A stretch of DNA of 64,000 nucleotides from Erwinia pyri (GTDB lineage: Bacteria; Pseudomonadota; Gammaproteobacteria; Enterobacterales; Enterobacteriaceae), in the NCBI RefSeq assembly GCF_030758455.1, contig NZ_CP132353.1, positions 2,294,001 through 2,358,000 of the forward strand, written 5' to 3'. A program made the translations under genes and the position numbers. The first letter of the stretch is position 1. Each line of letters opens with the position of its first letter. Below are positions 57,569-64,000 of the stretch, one piece after another. The notes beneath the pieces were generated by a model that ran no database searches, was not told where the DNA came from, and worked only from the letters and a program-made list of their open reading frames with translations.

Positions 57569-58552
57569 TCACAACCATTTACGTCGTCTTAACCACCATG
57601 CAACACCCAGCACCAGTGCCACCAGCAGGAAGCAGAAAGTGCCAAAGCCATAGTGCCAGTTTCCGCCGGGGATGCCGCCCAGGTTCACGCCGAACAACCC
57701 GGTTAAAAATGTGGTGGGCAGAAAAACCATCGCCAGAAGCGACATGGTGTAAGTCCGGCGGTTCATCGCCTCGGCCATTACCGTGCTGATTTCATCAGCC
57801 AGCACTGCGGTTCTCGCCACGCTGGAATCCAGATCATCAAGCCCCCTGCCCAACCGGTCTGCCACCTCCTGCATGCGGCGACGATCGTCATCGCTCATCC
57901 ATGGCAGCCGTTCGCTGGCTATCCTTGAAAACACATCTCGCTGAGGCGCCATGTAACGACGCATGATAATGAGCTGTTTACGGATCAGCGCGAGTTCGCC
58001 GCGAGGCGGCACCTGCTGATCCACTACGGCGTCTTCCAGATCGATAATTTTGTCGTGCAGCTCTTCAATAAATTCACTGGTATGGTCGTTGAGAGCGTCA
58101 CAGACCTCTACCAGCCAGCTGCCGCCGTTAACTGGCCCGTTACCGTTTTGCAGGTCCGTCAGCACTTCATCAATTGCGAACACTTTACGCTGGCGCGTCG
58201 AGACAATCAGTTTGTCGTTAATGAATACCCGGATCACCACCAGCTGATCGGGGCGCGACTCGCTGTTGAGATTCACGCTACGCAGCGTAATCATGGTGCC
58301 ATCGCCCAGGCGGCTGACGCGGGGACGCATGCTGTCGCCGCCCAGCGCATCGCGCACTGAATCGGGTATCAGCGGCGTGCTGGTGAGCCAGTCTGCACTT
58401 TCACGATGGGTGTAGTTAAGATGCAGCCAGCAGGGCCGATCGCAATTAATGACATCTTTGTCATCAATAGGGATTAAGCCACCCTTTCCATCCAGCTGGC
58501 AGGAGATAATGGCGTCTGAAATGTGTAAAGCTTTACCTGCAATAACGTCCAC
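57569..58552 (-). CDS. zntB: Zinc transporter ZntB (CorA family)
   Basis: 327 residues from a GTG at 58552, as long as E. coli ZntB. Cytoplasmic N-terminal domain ([32 protein letters not shown]), a long helix with [43 protein letters not shown], and two C-terminal membrane helices with the CorA-family signature in the ZntB form ([13 protein letters not shown]). Pentameric; E. coli ZntB imports zinc with protons. fnrS follows within 85 bp, the same arrangement as in E. coli. Confidence 0.96.
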   Translation of the reverse strand: MDVIAGKALHISDAIISCQLDGKGGLIPIDDKDVINCDRPCWLHLNYTHRESADWLTSTPLIPDSVRDALGGDSMRPRVSRLGDGTMITLRSVNLNSESRPDQLVVIRVFINDKLIVSTRQRKVFAIDEVLTDLQNGNGPVNGGSWLVEVCDALNDHTSEFIEELHDKIIDLEDAVVDQQVPPRGELALIRKQLIIMRRYMAPQRDVFSRIASERLPWMSDDDRRRMQEVADRLGRGLDDLDSSVARTAVLADEISTVMAEAMNRRTYTMSLLAMVFLPTTFLTGLFGVNLGGIPGGNWHYGFGTFCFLLVALVLGVAWWLRRRKWL

Positions 58553-58638
58553 ACCTGCTCCGCAATTAGCATAATCAATGTGATACAGTCTAGCCTGCTG
58601 CGGGTCTGATGCAAAATCAGGATGTTGAGGGTTCGGGA

Positions 58639-58797
58639 TTAAATGCTCTCAATGTGTAACCGAACAGCGTTATACCCGGCGGCCGAAACTTCTTTTCTCG
58701 CCTCCGGAGTGAATGTCGGGCGATCGTAATCGTGGCCGCCCCGCTCTACGTCCTTTACCTGCGGCACCTGTTGCTGCTCTGCATAAGTCGGGTACAT
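58639..58797 (-). CDS. Short hypothetical ORF beyond the 47-bp repeats
   Basis: 52 residues from the ATG at 58797 ([20 protein letters not shown], ending RLHIESI). No recognisable RBS; the start lies in the last 47-bp repeat unit. Composition is ordinary with no membrane segment. It could be a real small protein, or the severed C-terminal part of the lipoprotein gene after repeat-driven frame change. I do not recognise it. Confidence 0.35.
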   Translation of the reverse strand: MYPTYAEQQQVPQVKDVERGGHDYDRPTFTPEARKEVSAAGYNAVRLHIESI

Positions 58798-58960
58798 TTG
58801 CTCTGCTTCAAAGTCTTGAGCTGCTCTGCACAAGCCCGGTACATTTGCTCTGCTTCAAAGTCTTGAGCTGCTCTGCACAAGCCCGGTACATTTGCTCTGC
58901 TTCAAAGCCTTTAGCTGCTCTGCACAAGCCCGGTACATTTGCTCTGCTTAAGCGCTTTTA
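58773..58960. repeat. Four tandem 47-bp repeats at the 3' end of a lipoprotein gene
   Basis: Units start at 58773, 58820, 58867 and 58914 (each GCTGCTCTGC), exactly 47 bp apart; the next 47-bp position (58961) begins with the related GCTGGCTC of the unrepeated gene. Neighbouring units differ by only two to five bases. Because 47 is not a multiple of three, each added unit changes frame; the lipoprotein frame stops on the first base triplet after the gene-proximal unit (TAA at 58911-58913). Confidence 0.95.
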
Positions 58961-59243
58961 GCTGGCTCATCCGCTTATCCGCATGCTTCTGCGCAAGTCC
59001 CTTCGCCACACCGTTACCAATGCCAAAATCACCGATAACGCCTAAAACGGTCAGGCCATCAAACTCGCCGGTTTTATCAATTTGCGCCTGCACCCGATTC
59101 TGATCGGCGATTTCCGTTTCCACGGCGGAACAGTCCAGCGTGGAAGCCTGGACCTGACTGACGGCAGGAGAAGCAGGATACTGTTTTAACGCGCAGCCGG
59201 AGAGCAGCAGCGTAGTGGCAATCAGGCAAACGAGCTTCAGCAT
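58911..59243 (-). CDS. Unrecognised lipoprotein with repeat-altered C-terminus
   Basis: 110 residues. Signal and lipobox MLKLVCLIATTLLLSGC (Cys17 as the lipid site), then VSQVQASTLDCSAVETEIADQNRVQ, GLTVLGVIGDFGIGNGVAKGLAQK and HADKRMSQLKALKQSKC. Glycine-rich hydrophobic middle with flanking polar helices, reminiscent of small outer-membrane lipoproteins. The final 15 residues (from KALKQSKC on) are encoded by the first 47-bp repeat and end at a stop at the repeat junction, so the native C-terminus may be changed. Family not recognised. Confidence 0.72.
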   Translation of the reverse strand: MLKLVCLIATTLLLSGCALKQYPASPAVSQVQASTLDCSAVETEIADQNRVQAQIDKTGEFDGLTVLGVIGDFGIGNGVAKGLAQKHADKRMSQLKALKQSKCTGLVQSS

Positions 59244-59306
59244 AGGGCACCTGTTCTGAAATAAGGACTATTAACAAAACCATTATCGGCGAAAAATAAC
59301 GAATCG

Positions 59307-59576
59307 ATGCGGCAAGCACTCAGGCACTTTGCTGGCTTATTGTTCAATTACCCGCCGGTAGAAGTGACCGGCAGCGTGATATCGCACTCAGGATTGGATC
59401 ATGAAGTGATCGGCTACGTAATGCCGCACTCAGGATCGGATGATGAAAAGACCGGCCAGGTGATGCCGCAATCAGGATCGCATGATGAAGCGGCTGGCAG
59501 CGAGATGCAGTACTCAGGATCACAGGATGAAACCTGCCGGTTGATCCCCGGCAGGTCTGGTGAGGAGCAGGTTTAA
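59307..59576 (+). CDS. Small ORF made of 14-residue repeats
   Basis: 89 residues from ATG at 59307 (MRQALRHFAGLLFNYPPVE) followed by four degenerate 14-residue repeats of the type VIGYVMPHSGSDDE and a tail with CRLIPGRSGEEQV. The RBS is weak. The opposite strand is also open across the repeats (59344-59580), so coding strand is unsure; I prefer the plus strand because its repeats keep a clear H/Q-SG-x-x-D/E pattern. No family recognised. It lies between two minus-strand genes. Confidence 0.35.
   Translation: MRQALRHFAGLLFNYPPVEVTGSVISHSGLDHEVIGYVMPHSGSDDEKTGQVMPQSGSHDEAAGSEMQYSGSQDETCRLIPGRSGEEQV
59364..59531. repeat. Four tandem 42-bp repeats
   Basis: Units begin at 59364, 59406, 59448 and 59490, each 42 bp (14 codons), sharing TCAGGAT-x6-GATGAA-like ends and GGC-containing starts. 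They are more diverged than the nearby 47-bp repeats, suggesting age, and the period preserves frame on both strands. Confidence 0.85.
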
Positions 59577-59613
59577 GCATGGCTCTTACACTGTTGCTGA
59601 AAGCAGTAGAACC

Positions 59614-61227
59614 TTAGTGCTTGAGGATATAAAGCGTGCGGCTGTAGGCCACATCTTCAGCATTGGTTATCGGATAACCTTTTACCCACGGCTTGATCAG
59701 ACGGCCATTGGTGTACTGATAGATCGGCGCAATCGGTACCTTTGCCGCAATGATCTGCTCAGCACGGTTGTAATCTTCATTACGCGCTTCAGCATTCGTT
59801 TCCCGGCTCGCTTTCTCCAAAATCGCATCATATTCCGCGCTTTTGAATCTGGCGATGTTACCGCTGTGGGTGGAGGTAAGCAGGCTCAGGAAGGTTGAAG
59901 GCTCGTTATAGTCCCCTACCCAGGAAGCGCGGATCACGTCGAAATTGCCGCTGTTGCGGCTGTCGATATAGGTTTTCCACTCCTGATTTTGCAGCTTAAC
60001 GGTCACGCCCAGGTTCTTTTTCCACATCGAGGCGACTGCGATGGCAATCTTCTGGTTATTCTCAGAGCTGTTATAGAGCAGCGTTAAATTGAGCGGATGC
60101 GTCGGGCCGTAACCTGCCGCAGCCAGCAATCCTTTGGCCTGGAGATCAAGTTCCTCCTGTGAGTGCTGCTGCAGGAAGCCAGGCTTAGGCGTAAAGCCTG
60201 CGGTCACGTCTGCCGTGAAGTGCCAGGCGGGCTTTTCGCCGGTGCCCAGAACTTTCTCAGCGATAATTTTGCGGTCAATGCTCCAGGAGAGCGCCTGACG
60301 AACCCGCACGTCAGCCGTGGGGCCTTTGGTGGTGTTGAAAGCGTAATAATAGGTGCCCAGCTGATCGGGTGTGTAGACCTGACCGGGCAGATCTTTTTTC
60401 AGCATGCTGTACATGTTTTTCGGGAAGGATTCAGTGATATCGATATCATTGGCGCGATAGCGTTTAGTGGCGCTCGACTCTTCGTTGATCGGCATAAAGG
60501 TCACTTTAGTCAGCACGCTGTGGGCATTATCCCAGTAGTTTTCGTTGCGCACTAACACCAGTTTCTCATTCACCACACGCTCCTGAAGCTTGTAGGCGCC
60601 GTTGCCGACCAGGTTGCCCGGCTGCGTCCACTCCTTACCTGACGCCTCAAGCACTTTTTCCGGCACCGGATAAAGGCTGAAATTGGCGGTAAGGCTGACA
60701 AACCAGGGAACCGGCTTATCCAGCGTCACCTTCAGCCGGTGGTCATCCAGCGCCGTCACGCCAAGCCGATCGGGCTTCATCTCCCCTTTGGTAATCGCGC
60801 CTGCGTTCTGAATTCCCGCCAGCTCGGCGAACCAGGCAAAAGTCGACCCCACGGCTGGGTCTGTTAACCGGCGCCAGCTGTAAACGAAATCGTTCGCCGT
60901 AACGGGCTGACCATTCGACCACTTCGCCTCTTTGCGCAGCGTGAATATCCAGGTTTTATTGTCGGTAGTCTGCCACTGCGTGGCCACGCCGGGAATAATA
61001 TTGCCTTTGGCATCCTGACTGGTCAGCCCTTCGAACAGATCGCGGATCACCTGTATTTCAGGCAATCCCACCGCTTTGGCGGGATCAAGCGAGGCTGGCT
61101 CATCCTTTATATGACGGACAATTTCCTGTTTTTCCGCCAGCTCCGTTCCGGGAGGAACCACCGCAGCAGAGAGAGAAGCGGTGACGGCCAGCGCCAGTAA
61201 ACCCAGCGTAAAACGGTATTTGTTCAT
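59614..61227 (-). CDS. mppA: Murein tripeptide-binding protein MppA
   Basis: 537 residues, OppA-like family 5 binding protein with signal peptide MNKYRFTLGLLALAVTASLSAA. Motifs EPASLDPAKAVGLPEIQVIRDLFEGL, WIFTLRKEAKWSNGQPVTANDFVYSW, VGNGAYKLQERVVNEKLVLVRN, VRQALSWSIDRKIIAEKVL, and SWVGDYNEPSTFL all agree with MppA. It binds L-Ala-gamma-D-Glu-meso-DAP in the periplasm and hands it to the Opp permease. Divergent from mpaA, whose product degrades the imported tripeptide. Confidence 0.92.
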   Translation of the reverse strand: MNKYRFTLGLLALAVTASLSAAVVPPGTELAEKQEIVRHIKDEPASLDPAKAVGLPEIQVIRDLFEGLTSQDAKGNIIPGVATQWQTTDNKTWIFTLRKEAKWSNGQPVTANDFVYSWRRLTDPAVGSTFAWFAELAGIQNAGAITKGEMKPDRLGVTALDDHRLKVTLDKPVPWFVSLTANFSLYPVPEKVLEASGKEWTQPGNLVGNGAYKLQERVVNEKLVLVRNENYWDNAHSVLTKVTFMPINEESSATKRYRANDIDITESFPKNMYSMLKKDLPGQVYTPDQLGTYYYAFNTTKGPTADVRVRQALSWSIDRKIIAEKVLGTGEKPAWHFTADVTAGFTPKPGFLQQHSQEELDLQAKGLLAAAGYGPTHPLNLTLLYNSSENNQKIAIAVASMWKKNLGVTVKLQNQEWKTYIDSRNSGNFDVIRASWVGDYNEPSTFLSLLTSTHSGNIARFKSAEYDAILEKASRETNAEARNEDYNRAEQIIAAKVPIAPIYQYTNGRLIKPWVKGYPITNAEDVAYSRTLYILKH

Positions 61228-61400
61228 CAGGAGACCTCAGCAGCGTGACGAAAAACGGAGCAATATTCGGCACTTTAACGCAAAGAGTTGATAAATAAAT
61301 AGCATTTTTCGCCCAGCCTGCCATAACGTGACGCAGGCACAGCTTTTGTTCATGCCGCTTTTACGCTAGCTTTAGGAAAACCCTTCAGGAGTGAACGAGC

Positions 61401-62108
61401 ATGTCACCAATCCATCCGCGCCCCCTACGCGGCAAACTTGATGCAGTAAGCAAAGTCTACGGCACCTCGGTGTTGGGCGCACCGCTGTTATGGTTTCCCG
61501 CTCCTGCTGCGGATGAGGAGAGTGGCTTGATCCTGGCGGGTACACACGGTGACGAGACGGCGGCGGTGGTCACCCTTTCCTGCGCCATGCGCACGCTGCT
61601 GGAATCGCATCGTCGTCGTCATGTGGTGCTGGCTGTGAACCCGGACGGTTGCCAGCTGGGTCTGCGGGCTAATGCCCGTGGCGTGGATTTGAACCGCAAC
61701 TTTCCTTCGGCTAACTGGCAGCCCGGTGAAACGGTCTACCGCTGGAACAGCGTGGCAGAGGAGCGGGATGTCCGCCTTTCCACCGGCGAAAAGTCCTGTT
61801 CAGAGCCGGAAACTCAGGCGCTCTGTTCGCTGATCCACACGCTGAAGCCTGGCTGGATTGTGACCTTCCACGAGCCGCTGGCTTGTATTGAAGATCCGCA
61901 AACCACGCCGCTGGGGCACTGGCTGGCGAAGAAAATGGATCTGCCGCTGGTGACCTCTGTGGGTTATGCCACCCCCGGCTCGTTTGGCAGCTGGTGTGCA
62001 GACCTGGCTGTTCCGGTGATCACCGCAGAGCTGCCGCCCATCTCCGCTGACGAGGCAACGGAGAAGTACCTCGGCGCGATGGTGGATCTACTGAACTGGC
62101 AGCCCTGA
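61401..62108 (+). CDS. mpaA: Murein tripeptide amidase MpaA
   Basis: 235 residues, M14-like metallocarboxypeptidase. Zinc-binding motif LAGTHGDETAAVVTLSC (HxxE), substrate-arginine region VNPDGCQLGLRANARGVDLNRNFP, SEPETQALCSLI, and the second His in WIVTFHEPLACIEDP. Closely matches E. coli MpaA (LAGTHGDENSSVVTLSC). It splits L-Ala-D-Glu-meso-DAP into L-Ala-D-Glu and meso-DAP. Its last 21 bp overlap the 3' end of ycjG on the other strand. Confidence 0.95.
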   Translation: MSPIHPRPLRGKLDAVSKVYGTSVLGAPLLWFPAPAADEESGLILAGTHGDETAAVVTLSCAMRTLLESHRRRHVVLAVNPDGCQLGLRANARGVDLNRNFPSANWQPGETVYRWNSVAEERDVRLSTGEKSCSEPETQALCSLIHTLKPGWIVTFHEPLACIEDPQTTPLGHWLAKKMDLPLVTSVGYATPGSFGSWCADLAVPVITAELPPISADEATEKYLGAMVDLLNWQP

Positions 62109-63071
62109 AAAGGTTATTTTCCCACAGCTGAACGGCAGCGCCGGGTCCGCATCCACCGCCAGCCAGGTTGGCCCGTCGAGATCGATAAAGCGGGCTGAAT
62201 GCACTAACGGTAGCGCGGCCGCTATCGCTCTTGAGGTACAGAGCATGCAGCCGAGCATGACCTCAAATCCCGCTGCCCGGGCGGCCTGCGCCAGCGCCAG
62301 CGCTTCGGTCAGCCCGCCGGTTTTATCCAGCTTAATATTCACCATCTCATAGCGGCCTTTCAGCGCTGGCAGGCTCTCGCGCGTGTGGCAACTTTCATCT
62401 GCACAGATAGGCAGAGGATGAATGAAATTCGCCAGCATCGCGTCATCGCCTGCGGGCAGAGGCTGCTCCAGCATCGCCACTCCGAGGTCAGCCAGCAGCT
62501 GGCAGCGCGCAGCCAGCCCTTCGCCATGCCAGGACTCGTTGGCATCTACGATAAGCGTCGCGTCCGGTACCGCCGTTCTCACTGCCACCAGCCTTTCGGT
62601 GATCAGGGTGTTATCGAGTTTGATCTTGAGTAACCTGGCGCCATTTTCCCACAGCGCCAGCGCTGAGCTGGCCATCATTTCCGGCGTATCAATACTCACC
62701 GTCTGCGCCATCTCAATAGCTGCGGGTTGGCTGGTGGTGGTCAGATGCCACAGATCCGTTGCCTGCTTTCTGCTCTGCAGATCCCAGAGAGCGGAATCGA
62801 TGGCATTTCGGGCCGCGCCGGCCGGAAGCGCCTGTTGCAGCTGCTCACGGGTCATCCCCTCTTCAAGCGGAGTAAACAGCGTGGCGATTTGTGCCAGCAC
62901 CGAAGCTTCCGTTTCACCATAACGTGGATAGGGCGTACATTCCCCCACGCCACGAATGCCCTCCTCTTCCAGCTCAACCACGACCACACCTGCCTCCTTT
63001 CTTATGCCGCGGGCAATAGCAAAAGGGGTGTGCAGCGGCCAGGCTTCGGGATAAACCTTTACAGCTCTCAT
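62088..63071 (-). CDS. ycjG: L-Ala-D/L-Glu epimerase YcjG
   Basis: 327 residues from the ATG at 63071 (MRAVKVYPEAWPLHTPFAIARG), preceded by AAGGA; an upstream frame to 63197 is not needed. Enolase-superfamily (MLE subgroup) residues: LLKIKLDN with the KxK base pair, VDANESW, MLEQPLPAGDD, ADESCHT, and NIKLDKTGGLTEAL with the opposing lysine. It epimerises L-Ala-D-Glu to L-Ala-L-Glu, allowing hydrolysis by dipeptidases. With mppA and mpaA it forms a murein peptide recycling unit. Confidence 0.94.
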   Translation of the reverse strand: MRAVKVYPEAWPLHTPFAIARGIRKEAGVVVVELEEEGIRGVGECTPYPRYGETEASVLAQIATLFTPLEEGMTREQLQQALPAGAARNAIDSALWDLQSRKQATDLWHLTTTSQPAAIEMAQTVSIDTPEMMASSALALWENGARLLKIKLDNTLITERLVAVRTAVPDATLIVDANESWHGEGLAARCQLLADLGVAMLEQPLPAGDDAMLANFIHPLPICADESCHTRESLPALKGRYEMVNIKLDKTGGLTEALALAQAARAAGFEVMLGCMLCTSRAIAAALPLVHSARFIDLDGPTWLAVDADPALPFSCGKITFSGLPVQ

Positions 63072-63233
63072 CAACAAATCCTTAGTAGCGAAAAGAAAGA
63101 AAAGCACACCCACAACATAGACTTGAGAAGCGGGTTTTGGCAATGCGCAGCGCTTTATGGAGGTTTTACTGTCTGTGTCTGCCAGCATGACATACACTCA
63201 ATGCAGTGTTTACTGCGCTTATAAGGAAAACCT

Positions 63234-63737
63234 ATGTCTCAGACAGTGAATTTTCAGGGCAACCCCGTTGCCGTTGCCGGTCAGCTTCCTGCACCAGGCG
63301 AGGCCGCTAAGCCTTTTACACTGGTCGCCAAAGATCTTTCAGAGGTGTCGCTTACTAACTATGCCGGTAAGCGTAAAGTGTTGAACATTTTTCCCAGCAT
63401 TGACACCGGCGTTTGCGCCGCTTCCGTGCGCAAATTCAACCAGCTCGCCGGCGAAATGAACAATGCCGTGGTGCTCTGCATCTCCTCAGATTTGCCTTTT
63501 GCCCAGTCCCGCTTTTGTGGTTCAGACGGACTGAGCAACGTGGTCACGCTCTCCACGCTGCGCGGTAGCGATTTCAAGCAGGATTACGGCGTGGCGATTG
63601 CGGATGGCCCGTTAAAAGGGCTGGCAGCACGCGCGGTTGTGGTGCTGGATGAGAAAGATAACGTTCTTTACAGCCAGCTTGTGCCGGAGATCACCACCGA
63701 GCCTGATTATGAGGCGGCGCTGGCTGCCTTAAAATAG
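63234..63737 (+). CDS. tpx: Thiol peroxidase Tpx
   Basis: 167 residues, atypical 2-Cys peroxiredoxin. Peroxidatic Cys61 in [16 protein letters not shown] and resolving Cys95 in [11 protein letters not shown]; the active Arg and Thr are present. Thioredoxin-dependent reduction of lipid and alkyl hydroperoxides. RBS TAAGGAAAACCT before the ATG. Adjacent to tyrR and ycjG as in E. coli. Confidence 0.97.
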   Translation: MSQTVNFQGNPVAVAGQLPAPGEAAKPFTLVAKDLSEVSLTNYAGKRKVLNIFPSIDTGVCAASVRKFNQLAGEMNNAVVLCISSDLPFAQSRFCGSDGLSNVVTLSTLRGSDFKQDYGVAIADGPLKGLAARAVVVLDEKDNVLYSQLVPEITTEPDYEAALAALK

Positions 63738-63776
63738 CCGCGTAAAGGGCGCTTTCGCCCTGAATAACTCTTTAGC

Positions 63777-63810
63777 AAGGGCGGAACCGGGTTCCGCCCT
63801 TTTCTATTTT
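63777..63810. terminator. Bidirectional terminator between tpx and tyrR
   Basis: AAGGGCGGAAC (63777-63787) and GTTCCGCCCTT (63791-63801), 11-bp stem, 3-base loop, followed by TTCTATTTT. A smaller AGGGCG/CGCCCT hairpin lies just upstream at 63745-63760. Confidence 0.9.
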
Positions 63811-64000
63811 GCTTCGTCGTCCGCTCTCTTCTGGCTCAGACCATATTCACGCAGCTTATTGGCGATGGCAGTGTGGGAGACGCCAAGACGTTTCGCCAGT
63901 TTGCGCGTGCTGGGATAGGAGAGATAAAGGCGGCTGAGAATCGATCGTTCAAACCGGCTGGTGATCTCATCCAGCGAACCTTCCATCACCTCCTCGCCCA
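63804..64000 (-). CDS. tyrR: Transcriptional regulator TyrR, C-terminal part only
   Basis: Only the last 65 codons are in the window; the frame is open to the right edge, so the true start lies outside. The visible sequence LSYPSTRKLAKRLGVSHTAIANKLREYGLSQ is the C-terminal helix-turn-helix of TyrR, which binds TYR R boxes to control aromatic amino acid synthesis and transport. An internal GTG at 63989 is not the start. The gene after tpx matches the E. coli order. Confidence 0.95.
   Translation of the reverse strand, partial: GEEVMEGSLDEITSRFERSILSRLYLSYPSTRKLAKRLGVSHTAIANKLREYGLSQKRADDEAK

Noticed and set aside
58773..58960. Possible CRISPR array
   Set aside because: The units are contiguous 47-bp repeats without spacers and lie in a gene end; no cas genes are present.
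58713..58961. Plus-strand 82-codon ORF through the 47-bp repeats
   Set aside because: Its repeats differ in frame from unit to unit and it is antisense to the lipoprotein end; no RBS.

Overview
The window looks like chromosomal DNA of an Enterobacterales bacterium, most probably Erwiniaceae (Erwinia/Pantoea-like). Many proteins align in memory almost residue for residue with Escherichia coli K-12 products (Fnr, UspE, PntAB, RstAB, HrpA, AzoR, LdhA, DbpA, TtcA, ZntB, Tpx, TyrR). Their order differs from E. coli: blocks that lie far apart there (pntAB-ydgHI-rstAB-asr-ydgU-ydgD; hrpA; azoR; ydbL-ynbE-ydbH/ldhA; dbpA-ttcA-fnrS-zntB; mppA-mpaA-ycjG-tpx-tyrR) are adjacent here. I see no transposase, integrase, prophage, CRISPR array, rRNA or tRNA.

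Layout. 1-24 kb is accessory metabolism: a partial MHS-type transporter with an M20 peptidase and a divergent LysR regulator; a mannose-family PTS (IIA, IIB, IIC, IID) with an enlarged phosphomannose isomerase, controlled by a divergent LacI-type regulator and two matching operators; an orphan dipeptide-binding protein; osmC; a PepT-like peptidase; a methionine-type aminotransferase (ybdL) co-transcribed with an amino-acid-binding protein opposite a GcvA-like regulator; a chemoreceptor with a sigma-28-like promoter; a carboxylesterase; a DoxX protein; ydcJ; and an aromatic-acid transporter opposite a PcaQ-like regulator. 24-30 kb holds smrA and a complete D-arabinitol catabolic locus, dalR-dalD-dalK-dalT, next to fnr.

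30-44 kb is a redox, envelope and acid-stress core: fnr with its own FNR box, uspE, pntAB, ydgH, ydgI, an unrecognised gene with a duplicated tail, rstAB, an M32 carboxypeptidase, asr (expanded to five 57-bp repeats and preceded by a good RstA box), the 27-residue membrane protein ydgU, and ydgD. 44-58.5 kb carries hrpA, azoR, the ydbH-ynbE-ydbL envelope operon, ldhA, dbpA, ttcA, the anaerobic small RNA fnrS with a candidate FNR site, and zntB. Between ttcA and fnrS sits a 51-codon proline-rich ORF with a near-ideal ribosome binding site that I do not recognise. 58.6-59.6 kb is a repeat-rich patch: four 47-bp units at the 3' end of a lipoprotein gene, and four 42-bp units in another small ORF. 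59.6-64 kb is a murein-peptide recycling group (mppA, mpaA, ycjG), tpx and the 3' end of tyrR.

Together the window links anaerobic control (fnr, fnrS, ldhA), NAD(P)H balance (pntAB), acid/envelope response (rstAB to asr) and muropeptide recycling (MppA binds, MpaA releases meso-DAP, YcjG epimerises L-Ala-D-Glu), interspersed with sugar, polyol and peptide uptake islands. The items most deserving follow-up are the proline-rich ORF, the two unrelated tandem-repeat loci, the complex inverted repeat at 53.8 kb, and the 18-bp palindrome before ydgH.
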